64,000 nucleotides of DNA from Agrococcus sp. ARC_14 (GCF_022436485.1 NZ_JAKUDO010000001.1:2604001-2668000); one strand, 5' to 3'; shown: positions 16,595 through 28,038, numbered from the stretch's first letter. Numbers and translations are program-made. The notes: generated from the letters alone by a model not told the origin.

Positions 16595-17622
16595 CGCTGC
16601 TCCTCCACGCGCACGCCTGCGCCGATGCCGGCGAGTGCGCGCTCGACCGCGTCGTCGCTGCCGCGCACCGCGATCGTCAGCAGCCCGTAGACGCGCCCCT
16701 GGATGTCGTCGACGCCGCCGTGCACGAGGTTGAAGTCGACGCCCGCGCCCGCGAGCGCCGAGAAGACGCGGGCCTCGCTCACGCCCTCGTCCGTGAACGA
16801 GATCGTGAAGAAGCGGCCCTCGTGCTTGGCGCGCAGCTGCGCGAGCTCGTCGCCCTCGGGCAGCGCCCGCACCACGGTCTGCACGAAGCGCTTCGCGGTG
16901 TCGGTCTGCGGACTCGTGAACACGTCATAGGTGGCGCCCGTCTCGACCACCCGCCCCGCATCCATCACCGCCACGCGGTCGGCGATGCGCGTGGTCACCT
17001 CCATCTCGTGCGTGATCACGACGATGGTGACGCCGAGCTCGCGGTTCACGCGGGCCAGCAGGTCGAGCACCTCTGCCGTCGTCTCGGGGTCGAGGGCGGA
17101 TGTGGCTTCGTCGGCGAGCAGGATCTGCGGGTTCGCGGCGAGCGCGCGGGCGATGCCGACGCGCTGCTGCTGCCCGCCGGAGAGCTGCTCGGGGTAGGCG
17201 CCGGCGCGGCCGCCGAGGCCGACGAACTCGAGCAGTTCCTCGACTCGGCGCCTGCGCTCTGCCCTGCCGACGCCGATCACCTCGAGCGGGTAGGCGACGT
17301 TGCCCGCGACCGTGCGCGAGGTCAGCAGGTTGAAGCGCTGGAAGATCATGCCGATGCGAGTCTGCTGCTCGCGCAGGCGCTTGCCGCGCAATCCGCTGAT
17401 CTGCACGTCGCCGACCGTGATCGAGCCCGAGGTGAGGGGCTCCAGCTGGTTGATGAGGCGCACGAGCGTCGACTTGCCGGCGCCCGAGTAGCCGATGATG
17501 CCGAAGATCTCGCCCTGCTCGATCTCGAGCGAGACCTCATCGACAGCGACGATCTCGTCGCCGCCGCGCTTCGCGGGCGGGAACCGCTTGCTCACCCGGT
17601 CGATCACGATGTGCTGTGCCAT
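16591..17622 (-). CDS. metN: Methionine ABC transporter ATP-binding protein
   Basis: 343-residue ATPase. Walker A is GYSGAGKST near residue 43, followed by Q-loop FQRFNLL, signature LSGGQQQR and Walker B ILLADEATSALDP. The last 80 residues (RFFTISFTDEGVSEARVFSA onward) form the NIL domain that senses cytoplasmic methionine and inhibits transport in this family. ATG at 17622 is preferred over an upstream in-frame ATG at 17682 because homology starts there and a GAGAGGA site lies 6-7 nt upstream. Sits between metQ and metI. Confidence 0.96.
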   Translation of the reverse strand: MAQHIVIDRVSKRFPPAKRGGDEIVAVDEVSLEIEQGEIFGIIGYSGAGKSTLVRLINQLEPLTSGSITVGDVQISGLRGKRLREQQTRIGMIFQRFNLLTSRTVAGNVAYPLEVIGVGRAERRRRVEELLEFVGLGGRAGAYPEQLSGGQQQRVGIARALAANPQILLADEATSALDPETTAEVLDLLARVNRELGVTIVVITHEMEVTTRIADRVAVMDAGRVVETGATYDVFTSPQTDTAKRFVQTVVRALPEGDELAQLRAKHEGRFFTISFTDEGVSEARVFSALAGAGVDFNLVHGGVDDIQGRVYGLLTIAVRGSDDAVERALAGIGAGVRVEEQR

Positions 17623-17678
17623 GGTCGTTCCTCTCGATGCCGCAGGGAGCGCGCAGCGCTGGCCGGTCGCTGGCGATG

Positions 17679-18581
17679 TCACTGCGCTTGGAGGGCCTCC
17701 TGCACGGCCTCGAGCGAAGCGACGAGCTCGTCCTTCGGCGTCTGCACGAACACACCAGTGCCGCCGGAGGACTCGAGCGCACCGGCCTGGACCTCCTCGT
17801 TCGTCTGGAAGATCTCGACCAGGCGGTTGAGCACCTCGTCGTCGGCGTTCTCGGCCGTCGTCGCGAAGATGTTGATGTACGGCTGCGCGGCCGGGTCGGT
17901 CGGGTCGTCCTGCGCGAGCGCGTCGGCCGGGTCGATGCCGGCGTCGGTCAGGAAGTCGTTGTTGATGACCGCGGCGGCGACATCCGGCAGCGAGGTGGCG
18001 GTGATCGCGGCGTCGACAGCGCTGACGGTCACGCGCGACTCGGCCTCGATGACGTCATCGACGGTCGAGTAGGGGCTGCCGCCGTTCTCGAGGGCGATCA
18101 GGCCGGCCGCCTGCAGCACGAGCAGACCGCGTGCCTGGTTCGTGTCATCGTTCGGCACGATGACCTCGCCGCCGTCGGGGATCTGCTCGATGTCGTCGTA
18201 CTGCGACGAGTAGAGGCCGATCGGGTAGGTCGCGGTCGAGCCGATGGGCTGGAGGTCGTCGCCTGCCTGCACGTTGTAGTTGGCGAGATAGATGATGTGC
18301 TGGAACTGGTTGATGTCCAGCTCGCCTTCGCTCGTCGCCGGGTTGGGCTGGTTGTAGTCGGTGAAGTCGACGATGTCGAGCTGGATGCCCTCGGCCTCGA
18401 CCGCCTCCTCGTACACGCCCCAGTACGGCTCGGCGGCTCCAACCACGCCCAGCTGCACAGGATTCTCGGCGGTGCCGAGCTCGGCGTCGCCGGCTCCGGC
18501 GGTCGCGCTGCAGCCGGCGAGCGCGACGGAGACTCCGAGTGCGCCGACGAGGGCGGCAGAACGTGAGATGCGGATGGACAT
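17679..18581 (-). CDS. metQ: Methionine-binding lipoprotein
   Basis: 300-residue NlpA/MetQ-type substrate-binding protein. The signal peptide ends in the lipobox LAGC (Cys at about residue 24), giving a diacylglycerol anchor outside the membrane. The FTDYNQPNPATSEGELDINQFQH segment is the usual MetQ methionine-pocket region. ATG at 18581 follows a GAAGGAG site. First gene of the met operon. I looked for a SAM riboswitch upstream and did not find room for one: only 79 nt separate it from the next gene. Confidence 0.94.
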   Translation of the reverse strand: MSIRISRSAALVGALGVSVALAGCSATAGAGDAELGTAENPVQLGVVGAAEPYWGVYEEAVEAEGIQLDIVDFTDYNQPNPATSEGELDINQFQHIIYLANYNVQAGDDLQPIGSTATYPIGLYSSQYDDIEQIPDGGEVIVPNDDTNQARGLLVLQAAGLIALENGGSPYSTVDDVIEAESRVTVSAVDAAITATSLPDVAAAVINNDFLTDAGIDPADALAQDDPTDPAAQPYINIFATTAENADDEVLNRLVEIFQTNEEVQAGALESSGGTGVFVQTPKDELVASLEAVQEALQAQ

Positions 18582-18611
18582 GGTGGCTCCTTCAAGTGCG
18601 GGGATGCCACC

Positions 18612-18617
18612 ACGGTA
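18612..18617 (-). promoter_or_regulatory. TACCGT -10 box for the metQNI operon
   Basis: TACCGT lies 30 nt upstream of the metQ ATG on the minus strand and would give a short leader that includes the GAAGGAG ribosome site. Confidence 0.4.
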
Positions 18618-18660
18618 GGAAGCGCGCGCCTCGATCCAGCAATCGCGCTGTCACGCATCG

Positions 18661-19230
18661 TCACACAGCGCGGAGCGCGGCGATCACCGCCACGAGCGCA
18701 TGACCGATCAGCAGCCAGGGCCCGAAGGCGAGCGTGCGACGACCGAGCGCCAGCGCCACCGCACCGGCCATCCCGCCAACGACCACGGATGCGGCCAGAC
18801 CCGCGAGCGGGACGGCCCACCCGAGCGTCGCGGTCGCGAGCGCCAGCGCCCCGCCGAGCTTCACATCGCCCATGCCCATGCCGCCGGTGATCGCCATGAG
18901 CAGCAGCACGGCACCGCAGGCGAGCGCGGTCAGCGGCGCCGGCTCGCCGGTGAGCACCCGCACCCCGCAGGCGAGCGCTGCCACGAGCAGCAGCGGCAGC
19001 GTCAGCGCATTGGGCAGCCGCCGCTCCGTCGCGTCGATGCGTGCCAGCGCAGGCGCGGCCGCTGCGGCGGCCGTGAGCGGCACGATCGCGACCCCGTCCC
19101 AGCCCTGCGCGAAGAGCAGCCACGCGACCGCCGCTGCAAGCGGCAGTCCGAGCAGATCGAGCGGCCGAATCCGCAGGGGCGGACGCGGGCCGGCGAGCTC
19201 GCCCGCCGTCGCCTCCGCGAGTGCTGTCAT
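18661..19230 (-). CDS. Type IV prepilin peptidase-like (A24) membrane protease
   Basis: 189-residue polytopic membrane protein with about six helices. The two catalytic-aspartate regions of the A24 aspartyl protease family are visible: ALARIDATERRLPNALTLP (first Asp) and TGGMGMGDVKLGGALALA (GxGDxKL, second Asp). It lacks the N-terminal methyltransferase domain of long prepilin peptidases, as usual for actinobacterial TadV/CpaA-like forms. ATG at 19230 is supported by a TACGGT box 7 nt upstream. No pilin genes are adjacent. Confidence 0.85.
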   Translation of the reverse strand: MTALAEATAGELAGPRPPLRIRPLDLLGLPLAAAVAWLLFAQGWDGVAIVPLTAAAAAAPALARIDATERRLPNALTLPLLLVAALACGVRVLTGEPAPLTALACGAVLLLMAITGGMGMGDVKLGGALALATATLGWAVPLAGLAASVVVGGMAGAVALALGRRTLAFGPWLLIGHALVAVIAALRAV

Positions 19231-19237
19231 GGCCGCA

Positions 19238-19243
19238 ACCGTA
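19238..19243 (-). promoter_or_regulatory. TACGGT -10 box for the A24 peptidase
   Basis: TACGGT ends 7 nt before the ATG at 19230 with no Shine-Dalgarno sequence; probably leaderless. Confidence 0.5.
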
Positions 19244-19305
19244 GTGAGGGGCGGGCCGGTGGCGGGATCGCTGTCCACAGCCCGGGTGGAGGGCAGCGCC
19301 GTCGC

Positions 19306-20487
19306 TCAGCGGTGCGGCCAGGCCTCCAGCGCGCGCTCGATGCGGGCGCGCACCGTCGGCGACACCCGCTCGACCAGCGCGAGCTCGGGCTCGACCGGCC
19401 GCCTGCCCGGCTGCGGCGGCCACCGCCAGGTGCCCACCGCCCGACCGTCGACGAGCACCGCCGGCTTGAACACCCCGTTGCTGCCGGGCACGAGCGCCTC
19501 GCGCATCGCGGCACTCGCGATCAGCGCGCGATCGCGATACCCCAGCACCCACTCGTCGAAGCCCGGCACCAGCAGCACACCCGATCGGCCCGCCGCCTCC
19601 TGCTCCGAGGCGATCCACATCGGCACGCCCTCGACGAGCACCTCGACCAGCCCTCCGGCGCGCGCGACCGCGGCCCGCGCATCCGTCTTCGTCAGGCCCG
19701 TCCACCAGGCGAAGTCGTCGGTCGTGACCGGGCCGCGCGCGGCGACGTAGCGCCGGGCGATGCCGGCGAGGCCAGCCTCCGGGTCGTCGACGGCGATGGG
19801 TGCGCTCGGCACGAGCGTCTGCTGCGTGCCCGCGAACGGACCCCAGTGCATGCGGCGCTCCATCGCGAGCTGGCTGATGAGCATGTATCCGCGGCCGCGG
19901 CCGGTCTCGATGCCAGCCGCTTCCCACACCTCGAGCAGCGCGGCGCGAGTGCGGGGCGCCTCGGCGACCGCGGCCACCGCGATGTCCCGCGCGCGATCGA
20001 TCGTCGCGTCGTCGAGACCGCGCTCGCGGCGCTGCGGGGCGGATGCGCGACGGATGCGCTCGGCCGTCCAGGCGAGCAGCACAGCCAGGTCGTCGGGGGC
20101 GATGGCGAACAGCGTGCCGCGCATCGGCCAGGAGCGCACGATCTCGCCGCGGTCGAATGCCGCGCGCACCTGCGCGATCGTGGTGCCGGGCGCCGAGCGG
20201 ATTGCGATGGCCCGCAGCACCTGCGCCAGATCCTGGCCCTGCATCGCGACCATGCGGCGCACGACCTCGGCGGGAGTCGGGCCGGCAGGAGTCGCGCCGG
20301 CGGGAGTCGGGCCAGCGGGCGCCGCGTCGGACGCTGGGTCCGCGGGCGTCTCGCCAGCCGCGGCGCCGAGCGGCGTCGCGCCTGGCGCCGGAGCGCCGGC
20401 TGCGCTCGCCCCCGACGCCACCGTGCCGCGCAAGCCCTGCGCGACCAGCCGCATCCGTCTGGCACCTGCGGTGGTCAGCTCGAGCAT
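19306..20487 (-). CDS. Winged-helix DNA-binding domain protein (HTH_42/PF06224 type)
   Basis: 393-residue member of the winged helix family that includes AlkX/YcaQ-like DNA glycosylase relatives. Typical blocks are VRRMVAMQGQDLAQVLRAIAIR, RSWPMRGTLFAIAPDD, LVPGFDEWVLGYRDRALI and the C-terminal GVFKPAVLVDGRAVGTWRW. Between residues 23 and 73 it carries an Ala/Pro/Gly/Thr-rich insertion encoded by imperfect 15-bp repeats (20269-20325), in a place where relatives continue directly from helix 1. DNA binding or repair is inferred from the family only. Confidence 0.85.
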   Translation of the reverse strand: MLELTTAGARRMRLVAQGLRGTVASGASAAGAPAPGATPLGAAAGETPADPASDAAPAGPTPAGATPAGPTPAEVVRRMVAMQGQDLAQVLRAIAIRSAPGTTIAQVRAAFDRGEIVRSWPMRGTLFAIAPDDLAVLLAWTAERIRRASAPQRRERGLDDATIDRARDIAVAAVAEAPRTRAALLEVWEAAGIETGRGRGYMLISQLAMERRMHWGPFAGTQQTLVPSAPIAVDDPEAGLAGIARRYVAARGPVTTDDFAWWTGLTKTDARAAVARAGGLVEVLVEGVPMWIASEQEAAGRSGVLLVPGFDEWVLGYRDRALIASAAMREALVPGSNGVFKPAVLVDGRAVGTWRWPPQPGRRPVEPELALVERVSPTVRARIERALEAWPHR

Positions 20488-20493
20488 GCGCTC

Positions 20494-20499
20494 ACGCTA
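20494..20499 (-). promoter_or_regulatory. TAGCGT -10 box for the winged-helix gene
   Basis: TAGCGT ends 6 nt before the ATG at 20487; probably leaderless. Confidence 0.55.
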
Positions 20500-20579
20500 G
20501 CGCCGCCCGCCAACGCCAGCCTCGCCCATCCACTGCGCCCGTTCACGCCGACGCCGCAGCCCGCCCACCACACGAACGC

Positions 20580-20635
20580 GACCCCGCTCACCGAACCCGA
20601 CCTGGTGCACCAGGTCGGGTTCGGTGGAAGGGGTC
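20580..20635. repeat. Long palindrome, copy 1 of a two-copy family
   Basis: Positions 20589-20626 form a perfect 38-bp palindrome (half CACCGAACCCGACCTGGTG). After a 3x3 internal loop it extends by a further 6 bp (GACCCC/GGGGTC), giving a 56-nt foldback. It lies 62 nt downstream of the phoH stop. A related palindrome is at 48273-48334, sharing CGAAC, CGACC, GGTG, ACCAGGTCG, GTTCGG and GGGTCCGC in the same order. It may act as the phoH terminator, or be a REP-like mobile repeat. Confidence 0.8.
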
Positions 20636-20697
20636 CGCCACGCACCGCGCAGCCGTCGCACGAGCGGCCTCGATCGCAGTCGTCGAGCCGCCCCGCC

Positions 20698-22035
20698 TCA
20701 GCCCTCCAGCAGGCTCGTCACGAGGGCAGCGATGCGCGAGCGCTCCGAGCGCATCAGCGTGATGTGGCCGAACAGATCGTTGCCCTTGAGCGTCTCGATC
20801 ACGCTCGCGACGCCGTCGTGGCGGCCCACGCGCAGGTTGTCGCGCTGCGCCACGTCGTGCGTGAGCACCACGCGCGAGTTCTGGCCGATGCGCGACAGCA
20901 CGGTCAGCAGCACGTTGCGCTCGAGCGACTGCGCCTCGTCGACGATCACGAAGGCATCGTGCAGCGAGCGGCCTCGGATGTGGGTGAGCGGCAGCACCTC
21001 GAGCAGCCCTCGGTCGGCGACCTCGTCGAGCACGTTGTCGCCCACCAGAGCGCCGAGCGTGTCGTAGATCGCCTGGCCCCAGGGGTTCATCTTCTCGTCC
21101 TTGTCGCCCGGCAGGTAGCCGAGCTCCTGGCCGCCCACGGCGTAGAGGGGGCGGAAGACGATCACCTTCTTGTGCATGCGGCGCTCGAGCACTGCCTCGA
21201 GCCCAGCGGCCAGCGCGAGCGCCGACTTGCCGGTGCCCGCAGAGCCGCCGAGCGACACGATGCCCACCTCGTCGTCGAGCAGCAGGTCGATCGCGAGCCG
21301 CTGCTCGGCCGATCGCCCGTGCACGCCGAAGACCTCGCGGTCGCCGCGCACCAGCGAGATCTCGCCCTTGCGCGTCACCCGGCCCAGCGCAGAGCCACGC
21401 TCGGAGGTGATCACCAAGCCGGTGTTGAGCGGCATCTCGGCGACCAGCCGCGTCTCGAGGCGCTCCTCCTCGTAGAGCACGTTGATCTGCTCGCCCGAGA
21501 GCGCGATCTCTGCCATGCCGGTCCAGCCCGAGTCGACCGCCTGCTCGGCGAGGTACTCCTCCGCGGGGAGGCCGATCGAGGCGGCCTTCACGCGCATCGG
21601 CATGTCCTTCGAGACCACGCAGACGTCGAGCCCGTCGGCCGCGAGGTTCGAGGCGACCGCGAGGATGCGCGAGTCGTTGTCGCCCAGCTGCAGGCCGCTC
21701 GGCAGCACGCCCTGGTTGGTGTGGTTCAGCTCGACGCGCAGGCTGCCGCCGCCCTCGGTCGGCACGGGGAAGTCGAGCCGCTCGTGCGCGGTGCGCAGGT
21801 CGTCGAGGTTGCGCAGTGCTCTGCGGGCGAAGTAGCCGATCTCGGGGTCGTGCCGCTTCTTCTCGAGCTCGGCGATCACGACCACGGGGATCACGACCTG
21901 GTGCTCTGCGAAGCGGTGCATCGCCCCCGGGTCCGACAGCAGCACGCTCGTGTCGATCACGTATGTGCGCTGGCGAGTCTCCGTGGTGTCGACCTCGAAG
22001 GCTCCGGCTGCGGGGGTGGTGGCGAGTTCAGGCAC
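20698..22035 (-). CDS. PhoH-family protein with N-terminal PIN domain (PhoH2 type)
   Basis: 445-residue fusion. Residues 20-150 are a PIN nuclease domain ([19 protein letters not shown], with the conserved Asp and a later DNDSRIL); residues 225-445 are the PhoH ATPase with Walker [12 protein letters not shown] and Walker [14 protein letters not shown]. Mycobacterial PhoH2 with this architecture is an ATP-dependent RNA helicase and ribonuclease. The GTG at 22035 has a GGGAG site 7 nt upstream. A 56-nt palindrome follows the gene. Confidence 0.93.
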   Translation of the reverse strand: MPELATTPAAGAFEVDTTETRQRTYVIDTSVLLSDPGAMHRFAEHQVVIPVVVIAELEKKRHDPEIGYFARRALRNLDDLRTAHERLDFPVPTEGGGSLRVELNHTNQGVLPSGLQLGDNDSRILAVASNLAADGLDVCVVSKDMPMRVKAASIGLPAEEYLAEQAVDSGWTGMAEIALSGEQINVLYEEERLETRLVAEMPLNTGLVITSERGSALGRVTRKGEISLVRGDREVFGVHGRSAEQRLAIDLLLDDEVGIVSLGGSAGTGKSALALAAGLEAVLERRMHKKVIVFRPLYAVGGQELGYLPGDKDEKMNPWGQAIYDTLGALVGDNVLDEVADRGLLEVLPLTHIRGRSLHDAFVIVDEAQSLERNVLLTVLSRIGQNSRVVLTHDVAQRDNLRVGRHDGVASVIETLKGNDLFGHITLMRSERSRIAALVTSLLEG

Positions 22036-22231
22036 GAGGCGCTCCCTTCCGACCTAGGGTCGGATCACGCGGCCGTCGCCTCCCGTGGTGCTCGCAGGCG
22101 CGATGGCCGCTCGCTCGCCGGGCGGATCTGCCCGACAAGGCCGAATCTACGCTCGCGGCACGCGCTTGGCCTGCGACGACACACGGATGCCCAGGGACTG
22201 TTCACCTGCACGAAACCTCGCGGGTCGGCGG

Positions 22232-23008
22232 TCACTTCCCGTAGCGGCGGTGCCGCAACCCGTAGGCGCGGACGGCGCGCAGGAAGTCGACCTCGCGCAG
22301 GTCGGGGCCGAGCGCCTCGACGAAGTAGAACTCGCTGTGCGCGCTCTGCCACAGCATGAAGTCGCTCAGTCGCTGCTCTCCGGAGGTGCGGATGACGAGG
22401 TCGGGATCCGGCTGACCCGCGGTCGAGAGGTGCTCGGCGATGAGCTCCGGCGTCAGCCGCTCCGCGAGCTCCGCCGGGCTGACCGTGTCGGACTTCGCCA
22501 GGATCCGTCGCACCGCCTCGACGAGCTCGTGCCGCCCGCCGTAGCCGACCGCGAGGTTCACCTGGATGCCGACATTCTCTGCGGTGCGAGCGACGGCCGC
22601 CTCGATCGCGCCCACCAGCGGCGCCGGCAGGCCCTGCACGTCGCCGACGTGGCGGATGCGCCGGCCGGGCTGACGGGAGAGGTCGTCTGCCAGCTCGGCG
22701 ATGATCTCGCACAGCTCGCCGAGCTCGTCGGTGGCTCGGCCGTAGAGGTTGTCCCTGGAGAGCAGGTAGAGCGTGACGACCTCGACGTCGATCTCGGCGC
22801 ACCAGTCGACGAACTCTCGCAGTCTCGCCGCGCCCGCACGGTGGCCGTGGCCGGCCGTCGCGAGGTTCTGCTCGCGCGCCCAGCGGCGATTGCCATCGAT
22901 GATCATCGCGATGTGCCTGGGCACCGGGGCGCGCTCGAGGTCGCGGCGGAGTCGCCGCTCGTAGTAGCGGTAGACGAGCCGTGAGCCCGGAGCACTGCGC
23001 AGTCGCAC
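22232..23008 (-). CDS. cis-Prenyl diphosphate synthase (Z-farnesyl/undecaprenyl type)
   Basis: 258-residue cytosolic UppS-family enzyme condensing isopentenyl diphosphate onto an allylic primer for lipid-carrier synthesis. The catalytic block is IAMIIDGNRRWAREQN, with NRR where long-chain UppS has NGR; that variant is typical of the short-chain Z-FPP synthases of actinobacteria (Rv1086 type). The DLVIRTSGEQRLSDFMLWQS block is intact. GTG at 23008 is chosen because TAGATT lies 7 nt upstream and relatives begin with a similar RLR...YRYYERRL stretch; an ATG at 23041 is open but less supported. Divergent from hemolysin III, as in mycobacteria. Confidence 0.9.
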   Translation of the reverse strand: MRLRSAPGSRLVYRYYERRLRRDLERAPVPRHIAMIIDGNRRWAREQNLATAGHGHRAGAARLREFVDWCAEIDVEVVTLYLLSRDNLYGRATDELGELCEIIAELADDLSRQPGRRIRHVGDVQGLPAPLVGAIEAAVARTAENVGIQVNLAVGYGGRHELVEAVRRILAKSDTVSPAELAERLTPELIAEHLSTAGQPDPDLVIRTSGEQRLSDFMLWQSAHSEFYFVEALGPDLREVDFLRAVRAYGLRHRRYGK

Positions 23009-23015
23009 GCTGACG

Positions 23016-23021
23016 AATCTA
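23016..23021 (-). promoter_or_regulatory. TAGATT -10 box for the cis-prenyl synthase
   Basis: TAGATT ends 7 nt before the GTG at 23008, which decides that start over the ATG at 23041. Confidence 0.5.
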
Positions 23022-23066
23022 TCGGGCGCTCGCAGAAGCATGCGTGCCGCGCCACTGCGTACGCCC

Positions 23067-23072
23067 TACGCT
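23067..23072 (+). promoter_or_regulatory. TACGCT -10 box for hemolysin III
   Basis: TACGCT ends 6 nt before the ATG at 23079; probably leaderless. Confidence 0.5.
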
Positions 23073-23078
23073 ATAGGC

Positions 23079-23855
23079 ATGGCAGCACGTGCACACGACC
23101 GCGCGCAGGACGACGACTCGTCTGACGACGGCCCGCTCGGCGGCGCCGCCGGCGGCGCCGCCGCCGCACACCTCCCGTTCATCGAGGCCGCAGGCGAGGC
23201 GATCGCCGAGGCGCAGGCCGAGGGCAAGCCCACCTGGCGCGGCTGGATCCACGCCGCCACCGCTCCCCTGGCGCTCATCGCCGGCATCGTGTTGGTCGTG
23301 CTCGCCGACGGCGTGGTCGCGACCTGGTCGACCGCGGTGTTCGCGCTCTCCGGCGTGCTGCTGTTCGGCATCTCCGCCGTCTACCACCGCTTCCACTGGC
23401 AGGAGCACACGCGGGTCGTGCTCAAGCGGCTCGACCACGCCAACATCTTCCTGCTGATCGCCGGCAGCTACACGCCCATCGCGATGCTGACGCTCACCTC
23501 CCCCACCGACTGGATCCTGCTGTCGGTCATCTGGGGCGGCGCGCTGCTGGGCATCGCCTTCCGCGTCTTCTGGCTCACAGCACCGCGCTGGCTCTACGTG
23601 CCGATCTACCTGGCGCTCGGCTGGGCAGCGGTCGCCTTCATGGGCGACATCTGGGCGGCGAACGCCGTGACCGCGACCCTCGTCATCGCCGGAGGCGTCG
23701 CCTACACGGTCGGCGCGATCTTCTACGGCACCAAGAAGCCCAACCCGTTCCCCGGCCACTTCGGCTTCCACGAGCTGTTCCACGTCTGCACCGTGATCGC
23801 CTTCCTGTGCCACTGGACGGGCATCCTGCTCGTCGCGCTCGACCCGCCCGCCTAG
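23079..23855 (+). CDS. trhA: Hemolysin III / TrhA-family membrane protein
   Basis: 258-residue seven-helix membrane protein of the PAQR/hemolysin III family. The metal-site residues of the family are visible: SAVYHRFHW (His), the KRLDHANIFLLIAGSYTP block (Asp and Ser), and HFGFHELFHVCTVIAFLCHW (the two-His cluster near the C-terminus). The N-terminal 40 residues are a charged then Ala/Gly-rich cytoplasmic tail. Relatives affect membrane energetics or lipid homeostasis; actual haemolysis is not established for most. Its divergent neighbour is the cis-prenyl synthase. Confidence 0.92.
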   Translation: MAARAHDRAQDDDSSDDGPLGGAAGGAAAAHLPFIEAAGEAIAEAQAEGKPTWRGWIHAATAPLALIAGIVLVVLADGVVATWSTAVFALSGVLLFGISAVYHRFHWQEHTRVVLKRLDHANIFLLIAGSYTPIAMLTLTSPTDWILLSVIWGGALLGIAFRVFWLTAPRWLYVPIYLALGWAAVAFMGDIWAANAVTATLVIAGGVAYTVGAIFYGTKKPNPFPGHFGFHELFHVCTVIAFLCHWTGILLVALDPPA

Positions 23856-23893
23856 GGCGCAGCGGCTCCCAGCCTTCGCTCGGCGGGCAGGCC

Positions 23894-23899
23894 TAGCGT
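23894..23899 (+). promoter_or_regulatory. TAGCGT -10 box for the secreted protease
   Basis: TAGCGT ends 8 nt before the ATG at 23908. GAGGAA between them could be a weak ribosome site, so the transcript may be leaderless or nearly so. Confidence 0.45.
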
Positions 23900-23907
23900 G
23901 AGGAACC

Positions 23908-24987
23908 ATGCGCCTCGCTCGAACCGCAGCCATCGTCGCCGCTGCCGCCGCCGTGCTCACCGTCTCGGGCTGCATCCTGCCACCGCCGCTGCCGACCGCG
24001 CCGCCCCGGCAGACGGTCACGCCTGTGCCGCAGCCGACCCAGACGCCCCAGGCCTCCGGGGCGCCGCAGGTCGAGGTGGTGCCTGTGGAGCCCGACGGCC
24101 CCGTCACGACCACCGACGAGACGACCGCCGACACCGGCGAGCTCTACGCGGGCAGCCAGGGCGAGACGGTCGACGGCTACTGGCCAGACGCGGCAACCGA
24201 CATGGTGCTCGAGCCGACGCGCGGCACCCCTGCGGTGGCGCCGGGCATCGCGCTGCCGGTGAGCGAGAATGGCGACGAGCTCTTCGCGGGCGAGCCGCAC
24301 ACCGCTGACGCGAACCTGCTGCTGACCTCGATCGGGCGGATCGAGATGGAGTCGGAGGCCGGGCAGTTCACCTGCAGCGGCACCGTCATCAACAGCGATT
24401 CAGGCCTGATCGTCGTCACCGCGGCGCACTGCGTCTGGGACGACGACTCCCGCGACTACTTCGACAGCATCTCCTTCTCCCCCGGCTACGAGAACGGCGA
24501 AGCACCCTTCGGCACCTGGGAGGCCGAGGAGCTCTGGGTGCCGGAGCAGTACCTCGAGGCCAACACCCGCTGGCTCGACGGTGCCGACGACGACGGATGG
24601 ATGGGCTTCGACTTCGGGTTCATCCGCTTCGCCCCGCAGGACGGACAGACACTCGAGGATGCCGCCGGCGGCCAGGGCGTGAGCTTCACCGCCGAGACCA
24701 ACGGCGTCGTGATCGCCGGCTATCCCGGCAACGACGACTTCAACGCGGAGGTGCTGCGCTACTGCGCGGAGGACGCGGTGAACTACGGCGCGGGCGGCGA
24801 CGCCAACTACGGCGCCGACTGCGCCATGGGCGACGGCGCATCAGGCTCCGGCTGGGTCTCGAACCTCGAGGAGTCCAGCGGCGCGGGCCACATCACGGCC
24901 GTCTACTCGAACGGTGGATCGAGCGGGGCCTACGGCCCGCCGCTGGGCATCACCGCCTGGAACGGCCTGCAGTCGCTCGACGGTTGA
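23908..24987 (+). CDS. Secreted trypsin-like serine protease, probable lipoprotein
   Basis: 359-residue exported protease. The signal peptide is followed by VSGC (Cys about residue 23), a plausible lipobox, then a Pro/Thr-rich spacer of about 30 residues. The chymotrypsin-fold triad is visible: His174 in TAAHC, Asp235 in GFDFGFIRF and Ser312 in GASGSGW. The Ser motif departs from the usual GxSGGP, with Ser replacing the second Gly, as in several actinobacterial extracellular proteases. It has Cys pairs consistent with extracellular disulfides. Substrate unknown. It stands alone. Confidence 0.87.
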   Translation: MRLARTAAIVAAAAAVLTVSGCILPPPLPTAPPRQTVTPVPQPTQTPQASGAPQVEVVPVEPDGPVTTTDETTADTGELYAGSQGETVDGYWPDAATDMVLEPTRGTPAVAPGIALPVSENGDELFAGEPHTADANLLLTSIGRIEMESEAGQFTCSGTVINSDSGLIVVTAAHCVWDDDSRDYFDSISFSPGYENGEAPFGTWEAEELWVPEQYLEANTRWLDGADDDGWMGFDFGFIRFAPQDGQTLEDAAGGQGVSFTAETNGVVIAGYPGNDDFNAEVLRYCAEDAVNYGAGGDANYGADCAMGDGASGSGWVSNLEESSGAGHITAVYSNGGSSGAYGPPLGITAWNGLQSLDG

Positions 24988-25028
24988 GCAGGGAGGGCGC
25001 ATGCGGCAGAGCCGCGTTGCGCCCGGAC

Positions 25029-25099
25029 GGCTCAAGGTCGAGGAGCGCGCCTGCGCAGCAGGCACGCATCACGAGACCAGCCACTGAGGGCTTGCCCTC
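25029..25099. repeat. Intergenic element with small hairpins, possible dispersed-repeat remnant
   Basis: Between the protease and secA lie GCCTGC-GCA-GCAGGC (25049-25063) and GAGGG-CTTG-CCCTC (25086-25099). Around them is a stretch reading GTCGAGGAGCGCGCC and CGAGACCAGCCACTGAGG, which resembles sequence seen repeatedly in intergenic DNA of this bacterial family (from memory, not checked). One or both hairpins may terminate the convergent genes. Confidence 0.35.
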
Positions 25100-25111
25100 G
25101 AGGTGGGAGGC

Positions 25112-27922
<2,811 letters not shown>

Positions 27923-27994
27923 GGTGCAGTGCCTCCCGTGTTCAGGGGAAAAGATGACGGTTCGGTAACCGACTGCTCATCCTAACAACGCAAA

Positions 27995-28032
27995 CCCAGC
28001 GGGGCCCCGGATGCGTCCAGGGCCCAGCTGGG
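27995..28032 (-). terminator. Terminator hairpin after hpf
   Basis: CCCAGCGGGGCCCC (27995-28008) and its near-complement ending at 28032 form a stem with a few mismatches just downstream of the hpf stop on the minus strand and upstream of secA. Confidence 0.6.
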
Positions 28033-28038
28033 AGGGGT

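Noticed and set aside
18582-18660. SAM riboswitch ahead of metQNI
   Set aside because: Only 79 nt are available, a -10-like box falls within them, and the conserved SAM-riboswitch core is not visible.
18700-22359. 1219-codon open frame on the plus strand
   Set aside because: It is antisense to the A24 peptidase, winged-helix, phoH and part of the prenyl synthase genes, is Arg/His/Gly/Ala-rich, and carries no domain. Long antisense frames are normal at this GC content.
23009-23041. ATG start at 23041 for the cis-prenyl synthase
   Set aside because: The TAGATT box lies 7 nt upstream of the GTG at 23008 and homology starts there.
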